From positions 1-8,617 of the forward strand of contig CAJWTF010000150.1 of assembly GCA_913046825.1 (NCBI GenBank): a DNA stretch of 8,617 nucleotides. The letters run 5' to 3'. Below, piece after piece: positions 1 to 7,252 of this stretch. The notes under the pieces are model-generated. The model did no database searches. It saw only the letters and a program-made list of their open reading frames with translations, and was not told the DNA's origin. This DNA is from an uncultured Rickettsiales bacterium. GTDB lineage: Bacteria; Pseudomonadota; Alphaproteobacteria; UBA8366. The translations under genes were made by a program, and so were the position numbers. The stretch's first letter is position 1. Each line of letters starts with the position of its first letter.

Positions 1-222
1 ACCGCCAAAGCCATGCAAACCATCTTCGACGACGAACATGATCATTATATGGAGCAGGCAAAGGAAGCTATAAGCCACATCAAATCGCCGGAGGATCTGG
101 AACGCATGAAAGATGCGGTTGCGAAAATCAGCGAGCAACGTGTCTGGATGCGCGCCGAAATGTTCCGCGACGCGATGAACCGGGAAGAGGTTGAGACGTT
201 TATCTCGGAGAACCGGCGGTAG
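1..222 (+). CDS. C-terminal part of an unrecognised protein (5' end outside window)
   Basis: The frame is open from the first base of the window to a TAG at 220-222, giving 73 visible residues. The first in-frame ATG (base 13) has no Shine-Dalgarno-like sequence before it, so this is most simply the tail of a longer gene. The visible part is highly charged, rich in Glu, Asp, Lys and Arg with Met and Ala, and looks wholly alpha-helical, possibly coiled-coil, ending in a basic Arg-Arg. There is no membrane segment and no Cys, so it does not look like the 2Fe-2S subunit that might have partnered the molybdenum hydroxylase downstream. I do not recognise the family. It is followed by the repeat at 235-303, so it may not share a transcript with the BKACE gene. 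Confidence 0.6.
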   Translation, partial: TAKAMQTIFDDEHDHYMEQAKEAISHIKSPEDLERMKDAVAKISEQRVWMRAEMFRDAMNREEVETFISENRR

Positions 223-234
223 ACCGCTAATTAT

Positions 235-303
235 GTCATTCCTGCACAGGCGGGAATCCAATCGGCATCCGAAATTCTAGGTTTCCGCCTACGTGGGCAT
301 GAC
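235..303. repeat. Imperfect palindromic intergenic repeat (REP-like)
   Basis: The left arm (235-259, beginning GTCATTCC) and right arm (280-303, ending GGGCATGAC) are imperfect inverted copies, sharing GTCAT, CC and AGGCGG blocks in the same order. The left arm also folds on itself: ATTCCTGC (238-245) pairs with GCGGGAAT (250-257) around a 4-base loop, with one G-T wobble. The right arm has a weaker internal dyad, GCC...GGC, at 287-298. The pattern resembles the GTCATTCCCGCG...CGGGAATCC repeats I recall from many alpha- and betaproteobacterial intergenic regions. Only one copy is in this window, so dispersal is not shown here. As RNA it could form a long hairpin and may separate the transcripts of the two flanking genes. 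Confidence 0.6.
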
Positions 304-322
304 GCATGAAAGTGAAACAAGA

Positions 323-1216
323 ATGACCCAAAAAACCTGGCTGGAAGTGGCACTAAATGGTGGCGGCGGAGAAGCTCATCAGCATTTGATGCCGATCTCG
401 CCGGACGACCTCATCGCCGAAGGCATCGCCTGCGTGGAAGCCGGCGCATCCATCGTGCATTTTCATTCCTATGACCCCGAAACCGGCAAACAAAGCGACG
501 AGACCGAGCTCTATGCCAAAGTCATCGAGGGTATCCGGGCAAAAGTCGACGCCATCGTTTACGGTACACTGCCGATGGTTGGATCCAAGGAAGCACCGAC
601 GGTGGAACATGTGAAGGAGCGCCACGCCGCTGTCGAGGGATTGGTTGAACGCGGTCTTCTCGACTGGTTGTCGGTCGTCGACCCTGGCTCTGTCAACTTC
701 TCGCCCTTTACCGAAATCGCGCACGATCGAGACGGTTTCGTTTATTTGAACCCATTGAGCCATGTTCGCTACGGCTTGGGCCTTTGCGAGCGCTTCGGTC
801 TACATCCAAGCTACGCGATTTACGAGCCCGGATTCGCGCGCCTTGGTGCCGCGATGGCGGAGCGGTTCCCAATCCTGCCGACACCGATCTATCGGCTGAT
901 GTTTTCGGAAGGTTACACTTTCAGCTTTCCACCGAAGCAATACGGCCTCGACGCCTATCTGGCATTGATGGATGACGTAGCACCGGATGCTCCCTGGATG
1001 GTCTCAGGATTGATGGTTGACATTAGCCCGTTGATCGAACCCGCGGTCGAGCGCGGCGGCCATGTCAGGGTTGGCCTCGAAGACGCGCCGAAGCTTTCGG
1101 AACGCGGCAATCTCTGGTGGGTCGAGGATGCGGTCAAACGCATTCGAGCTGCCGGAAGCGAACCCGCGACAGAGGCAGAGGTCAGAGCATCCTTGAAGGA
1201 GAATTCCAATGGTTGA
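323..1216 (+). CDS. Beta-keto acid cleavage enzyme (BKACE, DUF849 family)
   Basis: This 297-residue protein belongs to the family of 3-keto-5-aminohexanoate cleavage enzyme (Kce). These cytoplasmic, Zn-dependent TIM-barrel enzymes condense a beta-keto acid with acetyl-CoA, giving acetoacetate and a new CoA ester. Visible hallmarks are the N-terminal KTWLEVALNG strand, the HFH zinc motif at H46/H48, and the R249-E253-D254 triad in VRVGLEDA. The His positions equal those of Kce (H46, H48), and the Arg/Glu/Asp spacing equals its R226/E230/D231. The ATG at 323 is chosen because it restores this numbering and because the earlier in-frame GTG (293) and ATG (299) lie inside the palindromic repeat. 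The Shine-Dalgarno before 323 is weak. The 3' end overlaps the next gene by 8 bases, implying translational coupling. Family members differ widely in substrate, and the specificity cannot be read here. Confidence 0.92.
   Translation: MTQKTWLEVALNGGGGEAHQHLMPISPDDLIAEGIACVEAGASIVHFHSYDPETGKQSDETELYAKVIEGIRAKVDAIVYGTLPMVGSKEAPTVEHVKERHAAVEGLVERGLLDWLSVVDPGSVNFSPFTEIAHDRDGFVYLNPLSHVRYGLGLCERFGLHPSYAIYEPGFARLGAAMAERFPILPTPIYRLMFSEGYTFSFPPKQYGLDAYLALMDDVAPDAPWMVSGLMVDISPLIEPAVERGGHVRVGLEDAPKLSERGNLWWVEDAVKRIRAAGSEPATEAEVRASLKENSNG
1196..1201 (+). promoter_or_regulatory. Strong ribosome binding site inside the BKACE gene for the molybdenum hydroxylase
   Basis: AAGGAG lies 7 bases before the ATG at 1209, inside the last codons of the BKACE gene. 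It fixes the start of the next gene and shows that the two are read from one message with overlapping ends. Confidence 0.75.
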
Positions 1217-3542
1217 GCGGTTCGCTATCGGCCAAGGCGTCTCGCGCCTCGAGGACCCTCGCCTGCTCAAGGGCGGTGGGCGCTATATGGACGATCTTCA
1301 AATACCGGAACTGACGCATGGGTATATCCTGCGCTCCCCCCACGCCCATGCGCGTATCGTCTCTATCGATACCGAAGCGGCAGCGAAAATGCCCGGCGTT
1401 CTCGCCGTGCTGACAGGCGCGGATTGGCTGGCCGACGGATTAGGACCTGTCGCCTGCGAAATGCCACTGAAACGCCCCGACGGCGGGCCCTTCTATAGCC
1501 CGCCCAACTATCCCTTGGTCGCGGATAAAGCACGGATGGTGGGTGACTATATCGCCCTCGTCGTTGCCGAGACCTTGGCGCAGGCGAAGGATGCCGCCGA
1601 AGCCATTGATGTCGACTATGAAACGCTGCCGGTGGTCGCCGTCGCCACCGAGGCCCTGCGCGATGGCGCACCCGTCATCTGGGACGACAATCCGGACAAC
1701 ATTTGTTACTACCATGAACAAGGCGACAAACCCGCCATCGAGGCCGCCTTCGCGGCCGCCGCGCATGTCGTGCGCCAAGACCTATGGATCAACCGGGTCT
1801 CCGCCAATTCCATGGAGCCGCGCGGCGCACTTGGTGTCTATAACGCCTTCGAGGACCGCTACACGCTTTATTCCGGCCTGCAGACGCCACACCGCAACCG
1901 AGCCGATATCGCCGACAATATCCTCCATATTCCCGAGACCAAAATGCGGGTAGTCGCGAACGATGTTGGTGGCAGCTTCGGGATGAAGGGCGGCACGTAC
2001 CGCGAGCAACCACTGGTCCTTTGGGCGGCGAAGAAAGTCGTGCGGCCCGTCAAATGGCTTTCCGATCGCTCTGAAGCCCTACTCACCGACAACCACGCCC
2101 GCGACAATCAAACGGCAGCGGAGTTAGCGCTCGACGCAGACGGCAAGATTCTGAGCTTGCGGGTTAAAACCGTCGTAAACGTGGGCGGCCAGCTCTCCTC
2201 GCGCGGCCCGCATTCCGGAATAGCCAATCTCGGCACTTTGAGCGGCACCTACGTCCTCCCATCAATTTACGTGCAGGTCACGGGTGCTTTCACAAATAGC
2301 GGCTCGACCTCTGCCTATCGTGGTGCGGGTCGGCCCGAGGCAGCTTACGTTATCGAGCGTATGCTCGACATCGCGGCAGACGAAATGAAAATCGATCCGG
2401 CGGAGATCAGACGCCGCAACACGATCCCACGGATCGGTGAGCCCTACGACACTGGTTTCATCTTCACCTATGACAGCGGCGATTTCGGTAAGAACATGGA
2501 AATCGCATTGGAGATGGCCGACTATAACGGGTTCGAGGCGCGGCGTGCGGAAGCCAAGACGCGGGGTAAGCTGCGCGGCATCGGCATTTCCAACACCATC
2601 GAGCAAGCGGCCGGTAAGGGATACGAATCCGCGCAAATCCGCTTCAGCCCAACAGGTGCGGTGACCCTTCTCCTCGGCACGATATCGCACGGCCAGGGAC
2701 ACGAGACAGTGTTCACACAAGTGCTCTGCGATCAGCTTGGTATCGATCCCGCCAAAATCCGCGTCGTCGAAGGTGATACGGATCAGGTGACGACAGGGAC
2801 CGGCACGTTCGGCTCCCGCTCAGCGGCGCTCGCGGGCTCCGCGATCAAGCTCGCGGCCGATAAAGTGATCGACAAGGCAAAGACCATCGCAGCGCACATC
2901 CTGGAAGCATCCGCCGATGACATAGAGTTCGCCGACGGTGCCTTCCGTATCACCGGGACGGACCGCGAGACACACCTCGACGACATTGCCGCCCTCGCCT
3001 ATAACGCCGACCGCCTACCGCAGGAGATCGAGCCCGGCCTCGACGAGACCGCTATCTTTAATCCGGCTGCCCCGAACTTTCCAAACGGCTGCCACGTGGT
3101 CGAAGCCGAGATCGATCGGGATAGCGGTAAGGTAGCACTGATAAAATACTCCATCGTCGACGATGTCGGCATGACCCTAAATCCGCCTCTCCTAAAGGGC
3201 CAAATCCACGGCGGCATCGCGATGGGCATGGGCCAAGCGCTGATGGAGGACGTGAATTACGATCCGAAATCCGGCCAATTGCGGAGCGGTTCCTTCATGG
3301 ATTACTGCATGCCCCGCGCCGATGACTTCTGTCACATGGAAGTGCTCAGCAACAACATACCGACCCCATCTAATCCGCTTGGCGTAAAGGGTGCAGGTGA
3401 AGCGGGCACCGTCGGCTCCATCCCCGCCGTCGTCAATGCGGTGGTAGATGCGCTCTCCCCGCTCGGCATCAAGCACGTCGACATGCCGCTGACATCGGAG
3501 CGAGTTTGGCGCGCAATACGAGATGTAAGAGACAGCGACTGA
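1209..3542 (+). CDS. Molybdenum hydroxylase large subunit, CoxL form II / xanthine dehydrogenase family
   Basis: The 777-residue protein is full length for the molybdopterin-binding subunit of the xanthine dehydrogenase/CO dehydrogenase superfamily. The N-terminal hammerhead domain (IGQGVSRLEDPRLLKGGGRY) is followed by the two cofactor-binding domains. Cofactor and active-site motifs are GGSFGMK (255-260 region), AYRGAGR (369-375), ISHGQGHE (492-499), GTFGSRS (532-538) and KGAGEAG with the expected catalytic glutamate E731. AYRGAGR is the form II signature; genuine CO dehydrogenase (form I) has AYRCSFR, so CO oxidation is unlikely. Form II and related enzymes hydroxylate aldehydes or N-heterocycles with water as oxygen source, usually with an FAD subunit and a 2Fe-2S subunit. 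Neither partner gene is in this window; they may lie elsewhere. The substrate is unknown. No signal peptide is visible; Mo cofactor insertion would occur in the cytoplasm. Confidence 0.93.
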   Translation: MVERFAIGQGVSRLEDPRLLKGGGRYMDDLQIPELTHGYILRSPHAHARIVSIDTEAAAKMPGVLAVLTGADWLADGLGPVACEMPLKRPDGGPFYSPPNYPLVADKARMVGDYIALVVAETLAQAKDAAEAIDVDYETLPVVAVATEALRDGAPVIWDDNPDNICYYHEQGDKPAIEAAFAAAAHVVRQDLWINRVSANSMEPRGALGVYNAFEDRYTLYSGLQTPHRNRADIADNILHIPETKMRVVANDVGGSFGMKGGTYREQPLVLWAAKKVVRPVKWLSDRSEALLTDNHARDNQTAAELALDADGKILSLRVKTVVNVGGQLSSRGPHSGIANLGTLSGTYVLPSIYVQVTGAFTNSGSTSAYRGAGRPEAAYVIERMLDIAADEMKIDPAEIRRRNTIPRIGEPYDTGFIFTYDSGDFGKNMEIALEMADYNGFEARRAEAKTRGKLRGIGISNTIEQAAGKGYESAQIRFSPTGAVTLLLGTISHGQGHETVFTQVLCDQLGIDPAKIRVVEGDTDQVTTGTGTFGSRSAALAGSAIKLAADKVIDKAKTIAAHILEASADDIEFADGAFRITGTDRETHLDDIAALAYNADRLPQEIEPGLDETAIFNPAAPNFPNGCHVVEAEIDRDSGKVALIKYSIVDDVGMTLNPPLLKGQIHGGIAMGMGQALMEDVNYDPKSGQLRSGSFMDYCMPRADDFCHMEVLSNNIPTPSNPLGVKGAGEAGTVGSIPAVVNAVVDALSPLGIKHVDMPLTSERVWRAIRDVRDSD

Positions 3543-3598
3543 GTGTCTGAAATTCCCTCCGAAATTCTTAATCCACCTTTTCGGTTTTGAGCGCCGTG

Positions 3599-3628
3599 CT
3601 ATCGTTGTTCCCAGGACACAAACGATAG
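3599..3628. promoter_or_regulatory. Inverted repeat just before the MmgE/PrpD gene
   Basis: CTATCGTT (3599-3606) is repeated perfectly inverted as AACGATAG (3621-3628). The pairing can be extended by GT/AC (3607-3608 with 3618-3619) past one bulged A. The right arm ends in the first two bases of the AGGTGA Shine-Dalgarno (3627-3632), 7 bases before the ATG at 3640. It could be a repressor operator or an RNA hairpin that hides the ribosome site. It has no U-run after it, so it is not a typical terminator. The regulator is unknown. Confidence 0.4.
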
Positions 3629-3639
3629 GTGATAAAATC

Positions 3640-5013
3640 ATGAGCCAAGCTCCGGACTTTTCCACGGCGCACACCGACATCACCCGGCAACTCGCCTCCT
3701 ATTCCAGCAGTCTCACGCTCGACCAAATTTCTGAGAAAGCCCGGATCGTTGGCAAACACGCTCTGCTCGACTGGCTCGGCGTCACACTCGCGGGTGCGCA
3801 GGAACCGTTGGTCAGCATCTTGCGCGACCAAGCGCAGGCGGAAGGGTTGGGTACGCAATCCACCTTATTGAGCCTCGGTACAAAAGGCAGCCCAAGTCAG
3901 GCGGCGCTCATCAACGGGACGGCGGGACATGCGCTCGATTATGACGACGTGCATCCATCCGTCGGCGGACATCCGTCGGTACCGGTGGCCCCGGCAGCGC
4001 TCGCCTTGGCGGAGCGCGACGGCAAAAGCGGCGCGGAACTGCTGGCCGCCTTCATCGCCGGAGTGGAGATCGAGGCGCGCGTTGGGGCACTGATCAGCGA
4101 CGCGCGCGATAACGGCTGGCATCAAACTTCCACCGTTGGCGTTTTTGGCGGTGCGGCGGCAGCGGCCTCGTTACTCGGCGTGGATGCGGAGACGACGACC
4201 CACGCCTTCGGCATCGCCGGAACACAAGCGGCCGGGGTCATGGCGTCCTTCGGCACGATGTGCAAACCGCTTCACGCCGGTATGGCGGCGGAAAGTGGCC
4301 TGCGTGCGGCCGAATGGGCCGCGCGTGGCTTCACCGGCGCGAGCGACATGATCGAGCATCCGCGAGGCTTCGCCGCCACCCATGGTATCGCCTTCAATGC
4401 CGACGCCGCACTCCAGGGAATGGGAGAGATGTTCTTTACGGAGACCATCCTCTTCAAACATCATGCCGCCTGTTATGGCACCCACTCCGCCATCGAATGC
4501 GCGCGGTTGATCCGCGACAATCCCGCGTTCGATCTCGAGAAGGTCGAGAAAGTAGAGATCAGGGTCCATACACGCATTACCAAGATGTGCGACATTCCTG
4601 CCCCTACCGACGGTCTCGGCATCAAGTTTAGCCTACGCATGACCATGGCCTTGGCGCTTATGGATGAGCCGACCAGCGCCTTGCACGTCTATAGTGAGGA
4701 GTTCGCGGCACGACCCGATCTTGTCGCTCTGCGCGACAAGGTCGCCTCCGTCATTGACGACAGTTTCGGATATCGCGGTGCCGGCGTTACCGTGCATCTC
4801 TCGGACGGCACCGCTATTCATGAGAATTTTGATGTCGCGGTACCAGAAAGTGATCTCAATCTCCAAGAGGCTAAGCTCGTGGAGAAGTTTAAATCTTTGG
4901 CAATTCCGGTAATAGGCTCGGATAGCGCGGATGTAGCGGCGGAATTTACCCTCTCTCTCGAGGACCAAAGCGACATAAACGCACTCATACTGGAGCTCAG
5001 CCGTTCGCGGTAA
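3640..5013 (+). CDS. MmgE/PrpD family protein (2-methylcitrate dehydratase / cis-aconitate decarboxylase superfamily)
   Basis: The 457-residue length is normal for the family, which includes PrpD (2-methylcitrate dehydratase), the itaconate-forming cis-aconitate decarboxylase ACOD1 and iminodisuccinate epimerase. All act on small di- or tricarboxylates without a metal cofactor. Seen here: the HALDYDDVHPSVGGHPS motif with H97, D100 and H111, matching the D93/H103 pair of human ACOD1 with one extra residue; CKPLHAG with K209 (ACOD1 K207); and ILFKHHAACYGTH with K273 (ACOD1 K272). The helical N-terminal domain and the smaller C-terminal lid domain (from about residue 275) are both complete. AGGTGA, 7 bases before the ATG, supports the start. 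It follows the molybdenum hydroxylase gene by 97 bases, so co-transcription is plausible but the inverted repeat allows separate control. The substrate is not predictable; it may be a dehydratase, isomerase or decarboxylase in the same pathway as BKACE. Confidence 0.92.
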   Translation: MSQAPDFSTAHTDITRQLASYSSSLTLDQISEKARIVGKHALLDWLGVTLAGAQEPLVSILRDQAQAEGLGTQSTLLSLGTKGSPSQAALINGTAGHALDYDDVHPSVGGHPSVPVAPAALALAERDGKSGAELLAAFIAGVEIEARVGALISDARDNGWHQTSTVGVFGGAAAAASLLGVDAETTTHAFGIAGTQAAGVMASFGTMCKPLHAGMAAESGLRAAEWAARGFTGASDMIEHPRGFAATHGIAFNADAALQGMGEMFFTETILFKHHAACYGTHSAIECARLIRDNPAFDLEKVEKVEIRVHTRITKMCDIPAPTDGLGIKFSLRMTMALALMDEPTSALHVYSEEFAARPDLVALRDKVASVIDDSFGYRGAGVTVHLSDGTAIHENFDVAVPESDLNLQEAKLVEKFKSLAIPVIGSDSADVAAEFTLSLEDQSDINALILELSRSR

Positions 5014-5023
5014 TGCACATCCG

Positions 5024-5943
5024 ATGAAACCGGTTTTTATTCTATTCCGTTGGGGGAATTTGCTTATTCATTAGCTTATCCTGGGCTCTTGTTCGCGTCG
5101 GCGCTTTCGAATCGCTCTATCGCTTATCCAGAGAGTACAAACACTGGGAACTTGAGGGGATTATTATCGCGGTATTTTCCGCTATCATCGTTGTCCCTGT
5201 GTCCCTTAGTATATTTACCAGCAGGAATTTACGTAATCTTAGAAGCGAAATTATCCTCAGAGGACGTCTCCAGCAGGAAGCGATAGCGATACGTCACTTA
5301 CAAACCTTAGGAACGCTTGCTGGAGGATTGGCGCATTCCGCGAATAACTATTTTCAGCCGATTATTACACTTACCCGACTGTCGCGAGATGAAGTTGCTG
5401 AGGATTCGGAAGTTCAATAATATTTGGACCGAATTTTAAGTTCAGCTCATAACGCAGCAGAACTCTTTCAGAACGTTCTTGCATTTAGTCATCCCAACAC
5501 CGACACGTAATCCATCCGGATATCGAGCAGAGCTTCCGGCAAATCAAGCCCTTACTCGACTTGTCGTTGGCCCGCAATGTCGACCATTAGTTTAAATTTG
5601 ACGCGACCGGTCCCGTGCCGCTCGATTCAACGAGTTTCACCGACGCAATGCTCGCCAAGTAATACTCGACGGCAACGGTCTGATCACAATCACAACTTTT
5701 AAATCTGAAGAAAACGACTTGGGGCTTCGTGCAGAAGACAACTGGAAAGGCATGACAGCTGACGAGATCAGCCGCGCGTTCGACCCGTTCTTCACAACAA
5801 AGGGAGTAAATGAAGGAACTGGACTAGGGCTTTCAATCGTACGATTTCTTATTGGACGCGCTGGCGGATCGATTGCAATTCACAGTAGAAAAGCGCAAGG
5901 CACAAGAGTAGAAATTGCGTTTGCAAATAATTCTTGCGTATAA
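5024..5943 (+). pseudogene. Degenerate two-TM sensor histidine kinase
   Basis: Joining three frames rebuilds one membrane kinase of roughly 300 codons. A likely start at ATG 5024 needs a one-base shift near 5030 to enter the frame of the first TM segment (about 5031-5090). A short outer loop (GAFESLYRLSREYKHWELEG) and a second TM helix (about 5160-5216) follow. The HisKA helix comes next, with phospho-acceptor His at codon 5334-5336 in LAGGLAHSANN. An in-frame TAA at 5418 interrupts it; the same frame continues YLDRILSSAHNAAELFQNVLAFSHP. A shift near 5490-5508, TAG at 5588, and TAA at 5660 with another shift follow, and the ATPase N box is missing at about 5650-5665. The final frame (from about 5664) holds DGNGLITI, a damaged G1 box (first Gly of DxGxG is Trp at 5743), FDPFFTTKG and an intact GTGLGLSIV G2 box. 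The segment is visibly more A+T-rich than its neighbours. Base-call error alone would hardly explain so many lesions. Confidence 0.85.
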
Positions 5944-5969
5944 CGCATCTCGCCAATAGGACGTAAAAC

Positions 5970-6326
5970 GTGACCAAAGTTCTGCTAGCTGAAGATAATG
6001 AAGCCGTAAGATCCGCTCTAGCATTCACACTAAAGAAAGCCGACTTCAACGTTTCCGAAGCCAAGAACGGCAACGAGGTGATAGACAACGATGACTTGGA
6101 TGATATCGATGTGGTTGTCACCGATATCCTCATGCAGGAAAAAGGCGGCATCGAACTCCTTATGGAACTGCGCGAACGCGCACCGGACCTGCCCGTCATC
6201 GCCATTTCAGGCCGCGTCCGAATTTCGAGCTTGAATTATCTGGAGACCGCATCCGCGATGGGAGCGGTGGCCGTCTTCAACAAACCGTTCAACGAAAAAT
6301 TGCTGATCGAGAAAATAGAGTCTTGA
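5970..6326 (+). CDS. Single-domain response regulator (CheY-like receiver)
   Basis: A 118-residue stand-alone receiver with GTG start, preceded by AGGAC about ten bases upstream. All key residues are present: acidic pair E8/D9, phospho-acceptor D52 in VVVTDILM, the switch Ser S80 in AISG, and K105 in FNKPF. There is no output domain, so it would act by phosphotransfer or protein-protein contact. It lies 26 bases after the ruined kinase on the same strand, a position typical of a cognate partner. With that kinase dead it would need another phosphodonor, or it may be in early decay itself. The stretch from its stop to the stop of the convergent PhyH gene is only 30 bases and shows no clear terminator. 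Confidence 0.9.
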   Translation: MTKVLLAEDNEAVRSALAFTLKKADFNVSEAKNGNEVIDNDDLDDIDVVVTDILMQEKGGIELLMELRERAPDLPVIAISGRVRISSLNYLETASAMGAVAVFNKPFNEKLLIEKIES

Positions 6327-6356
6327 GCCTCAGCATAACGCACAAGCATTTCACGC

Positions 6357-7193
6357 CTACAACTTCGCGGTATCTTCTTTGGCATCCGAGTAGAGTATCT
6401 CATGGATTGCTTGGGCCGCACGCGCGTGGAAGGCCACGGCCTCTTCGTCGAAATCGTGGGTCGGGATCGGCGTCACGGTAAAGTTCCTAAACGTATCCTC
6501 ACCCCGCACGAGCGCCGCACTGTCCCAATCACCAACGATCTGCCCTGTGTCAGTCGGCATGAAATGCATTGAGACGCCGATACGCCGGTCATCCGTGATA
6601 TTTGCCCCGGAGGCATGGGCAAGCCGGTAGTTGTGGATCGACATCTCGCCAACGTCGAGCGGCATACTGACGGCCGCTTCATCGTTGACACCGTCGGTGA
6701 TTTCCTGTCCGCGCGTCAACAAATTGTCCTGATGATATCGATCGTCATGAGGTAACACGTCGCCGATATGGGTTCTGGGCATCACGCGCATGCACCCCGC
6801 ATCGAGCGACGCGGGTGACAGGGCGAGCCAGGCGGTGACGACCTTTTCACTGGAGAGTCCCCAATATTTTGTATCTTGATGCCAGGAGACAAAACTCGAA
6901 CTATGGGCCTCCTTAATCCAAAACAGCGTATTCCAGCAAAGAATGTTTGGACCGATCAATTGCTCGATCGGGTCGAGGACGCGCGGGTCGCGGATCAAAT
7001 CGTCGAGCCATTTGAAAAGGAGGTGCGCCTTACTGCGTTGCGGCGGGTCGAGCTTACCGCCCTGATCTGCCTCAACCGCCTCTAGTTTAGTCCGCAAACT
7101 ACGTGCTTCCGTCTCGGGTAAAACCCGAACCGGCGTCACAAACCCTTCGTGTTGGTATTGACCGATCTGCTGCTGACTTAACGTTACCGACAT
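6357..7193 (-). CDS. Phytanoyl-CoA dioxygenase (PhyH) family Fe(II)/2-oxoglutarate oxygenase
   Basis: This 278-residue cytoplasmic protein has the PhyH double-stranded beta-helix fold signature. The iron ligands are H105 and D107 in WHQDTKYW and H193 in RLAHASGAN. The 2-oxoglutarate-binding Arg is R204 in DDRRIGVS, 11 residues after the distal His as in human PHYH (H264/R275). Because the carboxylate ligand is an Asp, it should be a hydroxylase rather than a halogenase, whose motif has Ala or Gly there. The ATG at 7193 is preferred over an in-frame ATG 27 bases upstream (7220) because AAGGAG sits 8 bases before it and the domain starts SVTLSQQQIGQYQHEGFV. Bacterial relatives act on very varied small molecules, so phytanoyl-CoA need not be the substrate. 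It is transcribed away from the hydrolase gene, with 94 bases between starts, and its frame is intact. Confidence 0.92.
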   Translation of the reverse strand: MSVTLSQQQIGQYQHEGFVTPVRVLPETEARSLRTKLEAVEADQGGKLDPPQRSKAHLLFKWLDDLIRDPRVLDPIEQLIGPNILCWNTLFWIKEAHSSSFVSWHQDTKYWGLSSEKVVTAWLALSPASLDAGCMRVMPRTHIGDVLPHDDRYHQDNLLTRGQEITDGVNDEAAVSMPLDVGEMSIHNYRLAHASGANITDDRRIGVSMHFMPTDTGQIVGDWDSAALVRGEDTFRNFTVTPIPTHDFDEEAVAFHARAAQAIHEILYSDAKEDTAKL

Positions 7194-7201
7194 GACGCAA
7201 T

Positions 7202-7207
7202 CTCCTT
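7202..7207 (-). promoter_or_regulatory. Ribosome binding site deciding the PhyH start
   Basis: On the minus strand the sequence reads AAGGAG, 8 bases before the ATG at 7193. It selects this start over the upstream in-frame ATG at 7220. Confidence 0.75.
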
Positions 7208-7213
7208 CGGCGG

Positions 7214-7242
7214 TTGGCACCGATACTCCAACTTAGCAAAAT
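7214..7242 (+). promoter_or_regulatory. Candidate sigma-70-type promoter for the alpha/beta hydrolase
   Basis: TTGGCA (7214-7219, five of six to TTGACA) and CAAAAT (7237-7242, four of six to TATAAT) are separated by 17 bases. Transcription would begin near 7249, leaving a leader of about 39 bases before the hydrolase ATG at 7288. It is a match by eye in a short intergenic region, so moderate confidence only. No comparable promoter was found for the divergent PhyH gene. Confidence 0.35.
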
Positions 7243-7252
7243 CAGCGGTGCC
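7216..7252. promoter_or_regulatory. Candidate operator: 7-bp inverted repeat in the PhyH/hydrolase intergenic region
   Basis: GGCACCG (7216-7222) and its perfect inverse CGGTGCC (7246-7252) lie 30 bases apart start to start, about three helical turns. They overlap the candidate -35 box and the predicted transcription start. The site may bind a dimeric regulator controlling both genes. A 7-base match in a region this small could also arise by chance. Confidence 0.3.

Noticed and set aside
353..763. Long minus-strand open frames inside the BKACE, molybdenum hydroxylase and MmgE/PrpD genes (for example 353-763, 2262-2720, 3192-3683)
   Set aside because: They are antisense shadows of GC-rich coding sequence, with no recognisable domains, and conflict with strongly supported genes.
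1209..3542. True carbon monoxide dehydrogenase (form I CoxL)
   Set aside because: The active-site motif is AYRGAGR rather than the AYRCSFR of CO-oxidising enzymes, and no CoxM or CoxS genes are adjacent.
268..3569. Shared 11-mer TCCGAAATTCT at 268-278 and 3559-3569, before BKACE and near MmgE/PrpD
   Set aside because: Several 11-base matches are expected by chance in a window this long, and the flanking bases do not agree.
5027..5040. AAACCGGTTT followed by Ts after the MmgE/PrpD stop, as an intrinsic terminator
   Set aside because: The dyad has no loop and cannot form a stable hairpin; the alternative CCG...CGG stem has only three pairs.
5050..5286. Small 78-residue protein starting at 5050
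   Set aside because: It is in the wrong frame. The adjacent frame over the same bases encodes the two TM helices and the linker into the HisKA helix of the kinase.
7191..7220. PhyH start at the upstream ATG (7220)
   Set aside because: The extra nine residues include the ribosome site of the downstream ATG at 7193 and do not look like part of the domain.
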